A DNA stretch of 64,000 nt. It comes from Aidingimonas lacisalsi (GTDB lineage: Bacteria; Pseudomonadota; Gammaproteobacteria; Pseudomonadales; Halomonadaceae). Position 1 is the first letter of the stretch. Each line of letters begins with the position of its first letter. This document shows positions 27,169-37,260 of this stretch, piece by piece. The translations under genes and the position numbers were made by a program. The notes below the pieces were generated by a model, which worked only from the letters and a program-made list of their open reading frames with translations, searched no databases and was not told the DNA's origin. The stretch spans positions 27,045 through 91,044 of the forward strand of contig NZ_VRYH01000009.1 in the NCBI RefSeq assembly GCF_008079445.1, in the 5' to 3' direction.

Positions 27169-28215
27169 ATGCTGCTTTCATTGATAATACCCTTCTATAA
27201 TTCCAAACACAAGTGCGAGAACTTATTAAAGACCTTGAGGGATATTGATGACCATGAAGTTGAAATTATTCTAGTTGATGACGGATCTGTGGACGGTACC
27301 GGTGAGCTTCTGGAAAAATTCAAGGATGATTCAAAAATCACAACTCAGGTTATATATCAAGATAACAAAGGGCCGGGTGGAGCTAGAAATCATGGCTTGA
27401 GTGTCGCAAGTGGAGAATATGTTTGGTTTATAGATTCTGATGATAATATTAATTTAAATGCAATCGATGTTATAAAAGAGGAAAGATATGGGTCTTACGA
27501 TTTTATTGATTTCGACATATGGCATAGAGGAGAAGTTATTAACACCTTAGGTCTAAGCCCAGGCAGTTATACTGATTCTGAAAAAAGTAAAGCTTGTCTT
27601 TTGGAAATCTTTGGAAGGCTATGCTGTAAAGTATTTAGAAGGAAGTTTTTAGTTAGCAATAAAATATTCTACCCTGAATGCTGCCTTTATGAAGACCATC
27701 CTATGCCATTTATATATCCCTTTTTTGTAAAGCATTTTTATAAGAGCAATGTTGTCGGATACTATCATAATGAAGAGTTTGAATCAGTGACAAGATGCGA
27801 CCCTAGTCCACGTTTTTTTGATAAATTGCTTACACTCCAGTATGGCTTTAGTCGGAGCAAAGCAATGTGCAATTCTGATGAATTGGAAAAGATAAAGAAA
27901 AAATTTGCTGTGCATTATTTGATATACACATCAGGGATGCTGATTACAAAAAAGCCAAGCTATCGCTGGATTATGATTGCTCGTTTAATGCGGCAATATA
28001 GAGATGTTGCCAAGGAAAATTCTATACAAATAAATCCACTAAATCATCTTGGTGGTAGTGTTGGCTATAAAGTGTTTTTTGTTTTCCTTTGGGTTATATC
28101 CTGCATGCTTCCTGATCAAAGCAAATATTTTCATAAGTTAAGGATTGAAGGATGGAAAGTTGATTTTAATCCTCCTGTCGGGCCTCAAATAATTAATGAG
28201 CCATATGTGAAATAA
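27169..28215 (+). CDS. GT2 family glycosyltransferase
   Basis: This 348-residue GT-A fold enzyme starts L-S-L-I-I-P-F-Y-N. It has V-D-D-G-S-V-D-G-T near residue 37 and F-I-D-S-D-D near residue 84, with Y-E-D-H-P-M-P later as the likely acceptor-side acidic motif. AAGGAG lies ten bases before the ATG. It is AT-rich like the gene at 24242, with which it shares general architecture only. It probably adds a sugar to the repeat unit. Confidence 0.85.
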   Translation: MLLSLIIPFYNSKHKCENLLKTLRDIDDHEVEIILVDDGSVDGTGELLEKFKDDSKITTQVIYQDNKGPGGARNHGLSVASGEYVWFIDSDDNINLNAIDVIKEERYGSYDFIDFDIWHRGEVINTLGLSPGSYTDSEKSKACLLEIFGRLCCKVFRRKFLVSNKIFYPECCLYEDHPMPFIYPFFVKHFYKSNVVGYYHNEEFESVTRCDPSPRFFDKLLTLQYGFSRSKAMCNSDELEKIKKKFAVHYLIYTSGMLITKKPSYRWIMIARLMRQYRDVAKENSIQINPLNHLGGSVGYKVFFVFLWVISCMLPDQSKYFHKLRIEGWKVDFNPPVGPQIINEPYVK

Positions 28216-28575
28216 TTCTGTTGGTATTATCTGCCACTCCTACAAATTGACAAATGGGGATTTGTGGTGCAATTCCTTCTGTTGGATGGGGAGCTTATAC
28301 AGTCAGCAATAGCTCTTCAGCGTCGACTTCATTATTTCACTGACACGTAATGTCAGGCACGTAGCTTATATCATTGATCAGCTTTTCCAGAGCAGGAAAG
28401 AGCAAAAACTCCTCCCTGCGAGTACGCAACAGCTCATAATTCATAATCTAGTATCCTAATCCGACATCAGAATCTTTATATTAAATTCCAAATAAAATTT
28501 TTAACTTAAATAATTGAGAGTTACTAATTGATTTGCATACATTACTCCAATGCTCAATGAAAGGAGAGAGCCGCC
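28216..28575. other. Intergenic region with no gene identified
   Basis: These 360 bp are of mixed composition. A minus-strand stretch of 33 codons near 28350-28450 has no recognised identity. A small hairpin, CTGACA-CGTAA-TGTCAG, lies near 28340-28356. The last 100 bp are AT-rich and probably hold the promoter or leader of the following gene. Confidence 0.4.
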
Positions 28576-29847
28576 ATGTACGATACCGAATTTCTGGTGG
28601 TCGGTGCCGGTGTGACTGGACTGGCTTTCGCCGATCACATCGCTAGCAATGATTATTTAATATGCGAAGCTGCCAATAAAATTGGCGGGTATTGTAAAAC
28701 AATTCAAAGAGATGGGTTTACCTGGGATTACTCGGGACATTTTTTCCACTTCAAGCATGCTGCTATTGAAAAGGATCTCGTCTCGAGAATGGGGGGGCAG
28801 AAAGTTTATAAGGTGAAGAAAAATAGCAAAATCTATTGGAATGGAGGGTGGATAGATTTCCCATTCCAAAAAAATATACATCAGTTGCCGAAAGATGATT
28901 TCGTAGATTGTATCCACGGATTGTTTTTTAGACAGAAGAAAACTCCTGAAAATTTTCAGGAGATGCTGTATTCCAAATTTGGAAAGGGCATATCAGAAAG
29001 GTTTTTGATACCATATAATCAGAAACTTTACGCTACAGACCTAAGAAATCTTGATATGAATGCAATGGGAAGATTTTTCCCGCATGCAGACATGGAGCAG
29101 ATTGTCAATAACTTCAAATATTCTGACAATGGTAGTTATAATGATTATTTCACATATCCCAGTGGTGGAGCCATCCAGTATGTGAATGCGTTGGCTACGG
29201 GGGTCGCGCACGAACGCATTCTCTTGAACGAAAGGGTCATTTCGGTAGATCTAAAAAATCATATTGCATTAACTAATCGTCGTGAAATACGCTACGAGTC
29301 TTTGATCAGTTCGGCTCCGCTTCCTGCATTGCTGGGTTGCTGCAAGGTTGAGACTAACAGTAGCCTGTACAGCTGGAACAAGGTTTTGGTCTTTAACATA
29401 GGCTTCGACTCAAAGGGGCCAACAGATATTCACTGGATCTATTTTCCCCAGGAAGAAATTAGCTTTTATCGTGTCGGTTTTTACGACAATATCTTGGCAG
29501 AAAATAGAATGAGCCTGTATGTTGAGATTGGTATGAATCACAATAGCTCTCTAGGAGAGGGTGATGTCGAAAAAATACGTGATAGAGTCATTGGAGATCT
29601 TAGAAAAGTCGGCCTAGTGGTAAATCATAAGGTTTTGTCATGGCATTACACTGTCATGGATCCTGCTTATGTACACATTACTGAGAGATCAATAACTGAA
29701 GTTTCCAGAGTAAAAGAGATACTGTCCAACCATGGTGTCCATAGCATAGGGCGATATGGTGGTTGGACATATTGTAGTATTGAAGACAATATTGTGGAAG
29801 CTCAAGCTCTAGCTGAGACTTTCAATGCTGTTGATAGGATCTATTAA
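28576..29847 (+). CDS. FAD-dependent amine-oxidase / UDP-galactopyranose-mutase-like protein
   Basis: This 423-residue flavoprotein has V-V-G-A-G-V-T-G-L at residues 7-15 and an acidic residue after the second strand (I-C-E-A), both FAD-binding. The G-G-Y-C-K-T segment and the C-terminal G-R-Y-G-G-W-T-Y resemble UDP-galactopyranose mutases and related sugar flavoenzymes. Such enzymes interconvert pyranose and furanose nucleotide sugars, but the overall match is to the wider NAD(P)-binding/amine-oxidase group, so the reaction is uncertain. AAAGGAG precedes the ATG. Its stop shares one base with the next start. Confidence 0.7.
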   Translation: MYDTEFLVVGAGVTGLAFADHIASNDYLICEAANKIGGYCKTIQRDGFTWDYSGHFFHFKHAAIEKDLVSRMGGQKVYKVKKNSKIYWNGGWIDFPFQKNIHQLPKDDFVDCIHGLFFRQKKTPENFQEMLYSKFGKGISERFLIPYNQKLYATDLRNLDMNAMGRFFPHADMEQIVNNFKYSDNGSYNDYFTYPSGGAIQYVNALATGVAHERILLNERVISVDLKNHIALTNRREIRYESLISSAPLPALLGCCKVETNSSLYSWNKVLVFNIGFDSKGPTDIHWIYFPQEEISFYRVGFYDNILAENRMSLYVEIGMNHNSSLGEGDVEKIRDRVIGDLRKVGLVVNHKVLSWHYTVMDPAYVHITERSITEVSRVKEILSNHGVHSIGRYGGWTYCSIEDNIVEAQALAETFNAVDRIY

Positions 29848-31040
29848 TGACCGCCCGATCACTGTCGCTGCATGTTGCCATTGTTGCGCAAACGCCTTTC
29901 CAGTACTTGTCGGCTATCTTGATTCGTCAGGCTTCTGGTATGAAGTGTGACTTATGGTTGATTGATCCATCTTTAAAGGACTATGTGGACGGATGCCGTA
30001 ATTCCGAATTATGGGAAAGAGTCGAATACCTGGAGGTGAATAAACTAGCGGTAGGGAAGTACAAGCTTACCGATAAGATAAAAAGGCGCTACAAGATTAT
30101 GGCGGCTATTAAAAGAATAAAAAGATACCTAATGAATACAAGGCCTTCAGCAATCGTAATTTTTTCCGATAACCATGAGCTGACTGCTGGCTTTGCACGT
30201 CTAGGAAAAATAGTCTCTAGCTCACATGTCGTCATGGCAGAAGATGGGGCAGCCGTATACCTATCTTTCAAGAGAACCCAGACCATACTATGGAAGCGGA
30301 TATTTGCACAGCTTATCAATGCTGACAACCCTAATGGCTATAGTATAGGTTGGTCGCCATACATTGATTCTTTATTAGTGTCTAATCCGGAAGTTGTGCA
30401 TCAAGATTATGTGAGAGATAGAAAGGTTTTTCCCTACCCAGCAGGACCATACCCTCGAAGCGTCATGACAGAGTTCATTGACATGCTCAATATCAATCTT
30501 GAAGAATACATCGAGTATGATCGCGATATCGTTCTTCTCGGGCAACCTTGGGCCGAATTAGGCAGGATGGATAGTAATCAGGAGAGGAAAATGCTCCAGA
30601 GCCTCGGCGATAGCAAATTTTCCAGCAGAATCTTGATAAAGCCTCATCCATTCGAATCAATAAACAAGTATTATGGTTTGGGAAACATCAAGGTTTGCAG
30701 CGATGAATTGAACCGTGTGCCTGCTGAAGTCGTTTTTGAACTCTTGCATCCATCTATTGTAATATCGATATTTAGTTCTGCTGTATTCAACTATTGTCTT
30801 CGAAATTGTAAGCTTGGGATATTGCTTGCATTTTCAAGCCTACCACAGGAAGTCACACAATTCATGAAAGGCAAGTTGTCTAGCTACCATGCCATTACAA
30901 TCGTTAAGGATGAGCGGGAGCTCTACGAAGCAATAGAAAGAATAAGCCAGGAATCAGCGAATTGTGATTGTAATTCACTTGTAGAAGCAAATGATGATAG
31001 CTGGAGATCGATGGTGAGAGAGGCTCTTATACTATCGTGA
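29847..31040 (+). CDS. Putative sialyltransferase-like (polyST/GT52-type) glycosyltransferase
   Basis: This 397-residue protein starts with V-A-I-V-A-Q-T-P-F-Q-Y-L-S-A, as in bacterial alpha-2,8-polysialyltransferase and LPS sialyltransferase families. It carries three short motifs shared by several bacterial sialyltransferase families, in order: E-D-G (about residue 131), H-P (about 266, in I-K-P-H-P) and a double serine (about 310, in I-F-S-S-A). These families use CMP-nonulosonates, and the same locus encodes CMP-nonulosonate synthesis. I infer that it adds the nonulosonic acid to the repeat unit. The similarity is motif-level only. Confidence 0.55.
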   Translation: MTARSLSLHVAIVAQTPFQYLSAILIRQASGMKCDLWLIDPSLKDYVDGCRNSELWERVEYLEVNKLAVGKYKLTDKIKRRYKIMAAIKRIKRYLMNTRPSAIVIFSDNHELTAGFARLGKIVSSSHVVMAEDGAAVYLSFKRTQTILWKRIFAQLINADNPNGYSIGWSPYIDSLLVSNPEVVHQDYVRDRKVFPYPAGPYPRSVMTEFIDMLNINLEEYIEYDRDIVLLGQPWAELGRMDSNQERKMLQSLGDSKFSSRILIKPHPFESINKYYGLGNIKVCSDELNRVPAEVVFELLHPSIVISIFSSAVFNYCLRNCKLGILLAFSSLPQEVTQFMKGKLSSYHAITIVKDERELYEAIERISQESANCDCNSLVEANDDSWRSMVREALILS

Positions 31041-31071
31041 TGTTAAAGGTTTTAAGGGTAGGAGGGTCAAG

Positions 31072-32229
31072 ATGAAAGTTACATATTTCATGGTCAGCCC
31101 AGGCATGACAGGGGGAAACCTGGTTATATTCCATCATATGGAAGCATTAGCAAAAGAGGGAATCAATGTTCAATTGATCACACCGTTCGGAATAAAAAAT
31201 TGGGCTGCCGGTACATTAGAAGAATTATTTAAACATTCCTATTGTCCAGCTTACAACGGAATATGGAAGTACGCGAAAAAGGTCCAGTATGTCCTACGAA
31301 ATCATGCCCCAGGCATTGAGCGGTTGGCCATGAATTGGTATAGTGGTAGTGAAAATCTTATAAGTTCTTCGTCAAGTGTGACAAGACGTCTTGTCGAGCA
31401 ATGGACTCCGTCGGACATTACGGTTGCGACTCACAGCTTTACGGCACACGCTGCTGCTTTGGTCTCGAGAAAAAGCAACGTCTTTTATCACATGCAAGGC
31501 TTTGAACCTTGGTTCAGTGATGATCCAGTGTTTCAATCAATATCTGAACTATCCTACAGGCTGCCTTTAAAAAAATTCGCCAATTGCACCTGGCTGCAAG
31601 ATAAGGTCTTTGCACTCACTGGTGACAAGATTGGTCTAGTTAGACCCGGCTTGAATCATCAGGTTTTTTATCCACGCCAAAGTCAAAAAATAAACGACAA
31701 TAAAATGAGTGGAGATAAAAAAATAAAGATTGTTTCCTATGCAGATTCTCGCCCACTTAAGGGGTGGGCTGAAAGTCAACTAGCCATGAAGTCTGTGTTT
31801 TTAAGGATGGGAAATGATTTAAAAGTTGAATGGGAGGTGTTCGGTTCTACCAATGTCTCAAGCAGTGAAGTTTCTGTAAGAAATCATGGTTTTTTATCGC
31901 ATGAAAAATTGGCAATGCTGTATTCTAATGCTGACATTGTCTTTGTGCCTTCTTGGTTTGAAAGTTTTCCTCTTCAGCCGGTCGAAGCCATGGCTTGTGG
32001 TGCTGCGGTAATTACTACTAGAATTGGAACCGAAGATTATGCGCGCCATAATGAAACAGCTTTAGTCGTTGAACCAAGGAAGCCTGAGTCGTTAGCTAAC
32101 GCAATTATAAGATTAATTTATGATTGTGACAAGAGGGAAAAGCTTGCTAGTGCTGGTCTGGCAGAAGCAAAAAAATTTACTTGGGATCAGTCAGCTAGAG
32201 AAGTAAAAGCAGCTCTTGAAATATGCTGA
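31072..32229 (+). CDS. GT4 family glycosyltransferase
   Basis: This 385-residue GT-B protein has N-terminal G-M-T-G-G-N, and its C-terminal donor domain contains the E-S-F-P-L-Q-P-V-E motif (E-x7-E) near residue 305 followed by A-M-A-C-G-A-A-V. AGGAGG lies at 31059-31064. AT-rich like its neighbours. A retaining transfer of a nucleotide-activated sugar to the growing repeat unit is expected. Confidence 0.85.
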   Translation: MKVTYFMVSPGMTGGNLVIFHHMEALAKEGINVQLITPFGIKNWAAGTLEELFKHSYCPAYNGIWKYAKKVQYVLRNHAPGIERLAMNWYSGSENLISSSSSVTRRLVEQWTPSDITVATHSFTAHAAALVSRKSNVFYHMQGFEPWFSDDPVFQSISELSYRLPLKKFANCTWLQDKVFALTGDKIGLVRPGLNHQVFYPRQSQKINDNKMSGDKKIKIVSYADSRPLKGWAESQLAMKSVFLRMGNDLKVEWEVFGSTNVSSSEVSVRNHGFLSHEKLAMLYSNADIVFVPSWFESFPLQPVEAMACGAAVITTRIGTEDYARHNETALVVEPRKPESLANAIIRLIYDCDKREKLASAGLAEAKKFTWDQSAREVKAALEIC

Positions 32230-32304
32230 GCTAAATAGGCAGAGGGCCGAGTTTTAATATTTTGGTCCTTGAAATAATTTAATATATACAAGTGAGCATG
32301 TATA

Positions 32305-33420
32305 GTGAGAAAAAAAGTATTGCTTCTTTCAAAATACTCACGCCAGGGGGCCAGCAGCCGACTCCGGTCACTTCAATATCTTCCTTATTTAGATAAGTAT
32401 GGCTTTGACGTTACGGTTCAAAGTCTATTTGATGACAAGTATTTGAAGCACATCTATCAAGGTGAAGCAATATCCAATTTCTCATGCTTTAAATATTCTT
32501 GGAATAGGCTGGTTACTCTATTTGGTGTTTTTAAGTATGATTTGATCTGGATCGAGTATGAGGTATTTCCTTACTTTTTCCCCATCGTTGAGCGATTGTT
32601 AAATTTGTTCGGCAAGGCATATGTTGTGGATTACGATGATGCTGTCTTCCACAATTACGATCTTTCCAGTAATGCCCTCGTCAAACGCTGTCTTGGCGGG
32701 AAGATCGATGATGTTATGCGCCATGCCGGTTGCGTGATTGTGGGTAATCGTTACCTGGCGGCGCGTGCCCGAAGAGCCCGGGCGTCACAAATCGCAGTCA
32801 TTCCCACAGTCGTCGATCATGGGCGCTACGTAGCCAGGAAGTCTACTGCACCAGAGCGGCCCGTTATCGGCTGGATCGGCTCCCCTTCCACACAGAAGTA
32901 TGTTGTGGCAATGGGCGAGGTACTGCGCAGGGTCTGTAGGGAAACCCGAGCCCGTCTCATGCTGGTGGGTGCATCACCGGCGGTGGCGGAAGAGCTTCTG
33001 GGCATCGACGTCGAGGTCTTGGACTGGCATGAAGCGAGTGAAGCAGAACTAATCCGGCAAATGGATATCGGGATCATGCCGATACCAGATGGTCTATGGG
33101 AAAAGGGAAAGTGTGGCTACAAACTGATTCAATACATGGCTTGTGCCGTCCCCGTGGTTGCCTCTCCTGTTGGTGCGAATATCGATATCGTCAAAGGCAG
33201 TCGTGCGGGGCTACTCGCTGACTCTCCCGAGGAGTGGGAAAGGGCCTTGACGCAACTCCTCGAGTCTCCGCGGCTCCGTCAGAGAATTGGGCATGCAGGA
33301 CGCAGGGCCGTGGAATCAACATATTCATTGCACGTTCAAGCGCCGATATTGGGCAAAGTGTTTGCGAAAGCCATCAAAGACAGGGGGGCGCGCACCTCTG
33401 TTAGTCACCTGCTCCAGTAG
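32305..33420 (+). CDS. GT-B glycosyltransferase with mosaic composition
   Basis: This 371-residue protein has an N-terminal domain containing I-E-Y-E-V-F-P-Y and V-D-Y-D-D-A (about residues 75-115) and a C-terminal donor domain with I-G-W-I-G-S near 190 and Y-M-A-C-A-V-P-V-V-A-S near 275. The start is GTG, with no in-frame ATG nearby. The first third is AT-rich like the upstream island, while from about 32650-32700 it becomes as GC-rich as the rhamnose genes downstream. The frame stays intact. The gene spans the right boundary of the imported island and may be a recombinant. Confidence 0.8.
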   Translation: MRKKVLLLSKYSRQGASSRLRSLQYLPYLDKYGFDVTVQSLFDDKYLKHIYQGEAISNFSCFKYSWNRLVTLFGVFKYDLIWIEYEVFPYFFPIVERLLNLFGKAYVVDYDDAVFHNYDLSSNALVKRCLGGKIDDVMRHAGCVIVGNRYLAARARRARASQIAVIPTVVDHGRYVARKSTAPERPVIGWIGSPSTQKYVVAMGEVLRRVCRETRARLMLVGASPAVAEELLGIDVEVLDWHEASEAELIRQMDIGIMPIPDGLWEKGKCGYKLIQYMACAVPVVASPVGANIDIVKGSRAGLLADSPEEWERALTQLLESPRLRQRIGHAGRRAVESTYSLHVQAPILGKVFAKAIKDRGARTSVSHLLQ

Positions 33421-33546
33421 TCGTTTGTCGAGTGAAACGCGCATCGCCACGATGGCTTTGAGGTGCACGGATTCATCTGTCTTCTCATTGCTTTCCTGAT
33501 CATTTTGGGATGTAAGCAGAATAATAATGCTTTGGTAGGGGGGGCT

Positions 33547-34631
<1,085 letters not shown>

Positions 34632-34635
<4 letters not shown>

Positions 34636-35525
34636 ACATCTTGCTGCTGGGCAGCCATGGCCAGGTGGGTTGGGAGTTGCAGCGCTCCCTCTCCCCCTTG
34701 GGGGACGTCATGGCTGTGGGCAAGCACGTTCGACATGGCTCCGACATCGACCTCGCTCAGCCGGACAGCCTGGTGAAACTTGTTCGTGAGCTCAAGCCCG
34801 CGGTGATCGTCAATGCCGCTGCTTACACCGCCGTGGACCGTGCTGAGGAAGAGCGCGCGTTGTCATGGCGTGTCAATGCCGAGACGCCCGGTATACTGGC
34901 AGAGGTCAGCCGTCAGGTGGGGGCGCTGCTCGTCCATTACTCCACCGATTATGTGTTTTCCGGTGAAGGTGATACCCCATGGCGAGAAAGCGACATTCCG
35001 GCCCCCATCAACCATTACGGTGCCGGCAAGTTGGCTGGGGAGGAGGCCATCTCGACGGCCGGTGGTCGACACCTGATCTTTCGCATCAGTTGGATCCACG
35101 CGCCACGTGGCCGTAACTTCGTCCTGACCATGCTCAGGCTCTTGCAGGAGCGGGATGCTCTCGCAGTGGTCAGCGACCAGATCGGGGCCCCGACCTCCGC
35201 CGAATTGGTTGCGGATATCACGGCCCAGGCGTTACGCCAAGTCTTGGATGAGCCCGGCAAGGCAGGGACCTATCACCTGGCGGCAACCGGCGAGACGAGC
35301 TGGCACGGGTACAGTCGTTACATCGCCCAGCATCTCTCCGAACGTGGCCTGACGGTCAAGGTTATGCCCGAGGCGGTGCCCACCGCGCACTTCCCCACGG
35401 CGGCCAGGCGGCCGGCGAACTCCCGACTGGATATCAGCCGCCTGATGTCGACGTTCGACCTGAACCTGCCGTCATGGCAGCGGGGAGTGGGCCGTACGCT
35501 CGACGAGTGTCTGGAACACGGCTAG
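34632..35525 (+). CDS. rfbD: dTDP-4-dehydrorhamnose reductase
   Basis: This 297-residue SDR starts [12 protein letters not shown]. It has S-T-D-Y-V-F-S near residue 102 and Y-G-A-G-K near 130. It catalyses the final NAD(P)H-dependent step to dTDP-L-rhamnose. Coupled to rfbB by a four-base overlap. Confidence 0.93.
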
Positions 35526-35744
35526 GCACACTAGCCGATAAGGTCACCGCCTACGGAATCAGGCCATACATTGCAAGAGGCTACGTCTCATCGAGAGGCA
35601 CCAGGGCTGGTAATGGCCGAGACGAGCTTCGATATAGCGACGGGTAATGATGGATGGTGGTTGTCAGGGCGCTGGTGCTCGATGATGCCCGTGGCTCACG
35701 GTGACGATCACAAGACGAACAATACTGTAATACAGGAGTCGATC

Positions 35745-36617
35745 ATGACATTTAAAGGTATCATTCTAGCTGGCGGCTCCGGTTCACGGCTTTACCCCAT
35801 CACCCACGGGATTTCCAAGCAACTCTTGCCGGTCTACGACAAGCCGATGATCTATTATCCGTTGTCGGTACTGATGCTGGCCGGCATCCGCGATATCCTG
35901 GTCATCACCACCCCGGAAGACCAGTACGGCTTCAAGCGGTTACTTGGGGATGGCCACCAGTTCGGCATCAAACTGAGCTATGCCGTTCAGCCTAGCCCCG
36001 ATGGCCTTGCCCAGGCCTTCATCATCGGTGAAGAATTCATCGGCGATAGCAATGTCTGCCTAGTACTCGGAGACAATGTCTACTATGGACAGGGTTTCAG
36101 CCGGTTGCTGCAGTCCGCCTGTTGGCGCACCAACGGGGCCACGGTATTCGGCTACCGGGTCACCGACCCCGAACGCTTCGGTGTCGTGGAGTTCGACGAT
36201 CGGAAGCGTGCAATCTCAATTGTGGAAAAACCGGCCCAGCCGAAATCAAACTATGCCGTGACAGGACTCTATTTCTATGACAATGATGTGATAGAAATTG
36301 CCAAGTCGATCAAGCCTTCACATCGTGGGGAACTGGAAATCACCTCTGTCAACCAAGTGTATCTTGAGCGTGGCGACTTGAATGTGGAACTGCTGGGACG
36401 AGGGTTTGCCTGGCTGGATACCGGTACCTATGACTCGCTTCTGGAAGCCTCCGCCTTCATCGAAACCCTGGAAAAACGGCAAGGACTTAAGGTCGCCTGT
36501 CCCGAAGAGGTGGCCTATCGTATGGGGTATATCGACAGGGACACGCTATTGCTGCTTGCCAGTGATCTCTGCAAGAACAGCTACGGACTGTATCTCAAGA
36601 GTCTGGTCGAGGAATAG
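35745..36617 (+). CDS. rfbA: Glucose-1-phosphate thymidylyltransferase
   Basis: This 290-residue protein has [14 protein letters not shown] at residues 4-17 and [11 protein letters not shown]. It makes dTDP-glucose and is feedback-controlled by dTDP-rhamnose in well-studied relatives. The open frame begins at 35571, but ATG 35745, after CAGGAG, is the family start. The 220 bp between rfbD and rfbA hold nothing recognised. Confidence 0.95.
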   Translation: MTFKGIILAGGSGSRLYPITHGISKQLLPVYDKPMIYYPLSVLMLAGIRDILVITTPEDQYGFKRLLGDGHQFGIKLSYAVQPSPDGLAQAFIIGEEFIGDSNVCLVLGDNVYYGQGFSRLLQSACWRTNGATVFGYRVTDPERFGVVEFDDRKRAISIVEKPAQPKSNYAVTGLYFYDNDVIEIAKSIKPSHRGELEITSVNQVYLERGDLNVELLGRGFAWLDTGTYDSLLEASAFIETLEKRQGLKVACPEEVAYRMGYIDRDTLLLLASDLCKNSYGLYLKSLVEE

Positions 36618-36641
36618 TCAAGCGGCCATGAAAGGAATCAT

Positions 36642-37190
36642 ATGTACATCACTCCCTCTTCGATTCCGGATGTCAAACTCATCGAACCAAGAGTGTTCGA
36701 GGACGACCGTGGGTTCTTCATGGAGTCCTGGAATGCCAGGGTGTTTGCCGAAGCTGGCATCGATCATCCGTTCGTTCAGGACAACCACAGTCGTTCAGTC
36801 AAGCACACCTTGCGTGGCTTGCATTATCAAATACGACAGCCCCAGGGCAAGCTGGTCCGGGTAACTCAAGGCGAAGTCTTCGATGTAGCAGTGGACCTTC
36901 GTCTTTCATCCACGACGTTTCGAAAGTGGGTGGGTTTTTATCTCTCGGCAGAGAATAAGAGAATGCTCTGGATCCCGCCTGGCTTCGCGCATGGCTTCTA
37001 CGTCACGACCGAGGTAGCGGAGTTCCAGTACAAGTGCACGGCATATTATTCCCCCGAACATGAGCGGATCCTGCGATGGGACGATCCCGCCGTGGCCGTT
37101 CAGTGGCCGCGGCCGGCTCCGGAAGAGGTGGTCCTCTCCGAAAAGGATCGTCGAGGGGTATCGCTGGTGACGGCCGACGTCTATCCCTAG
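36642..37190 (+). CDS. rfbC: dTDP-4-dehydrorhamnose 3,5-epimerase
   Basis: This 182-residue cupin protein has R-G-L-H-Y-Q near residue 60 (active-site His) and an F-D-V-A-V-D-L-R segment. It epimerises C3 and C5 before RfbD reduction. AAGGAA precedes the ATG. Together the four genes make dTDP-L-rhamnose for the polymer. Confidence 0.95.
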   Translation: MYITPSSIPDVKLIEPRVFEDDRGFFMESWNARVFAEAGIDHPFVQDNHSRSVKHTLRGLHYQIRQPQGKLVRVTQGEVFDVAVDLRLSSTTFRKWVGFYLSAENKRMLWIPPGFAHGFYVTTEVAEFQYKCTAYYSPEHERILRWDDPAVAVQWPRPAPEEVVLSEKDRRGVSLVTADVYP

Positions 37191-37260
37191 CCGGGGCTTG
37201 ATGGGGGGCTGGCGGGATAGCGCTCTTCGATGCATTTCCAACTGAAGCAAGGATTCGTTC

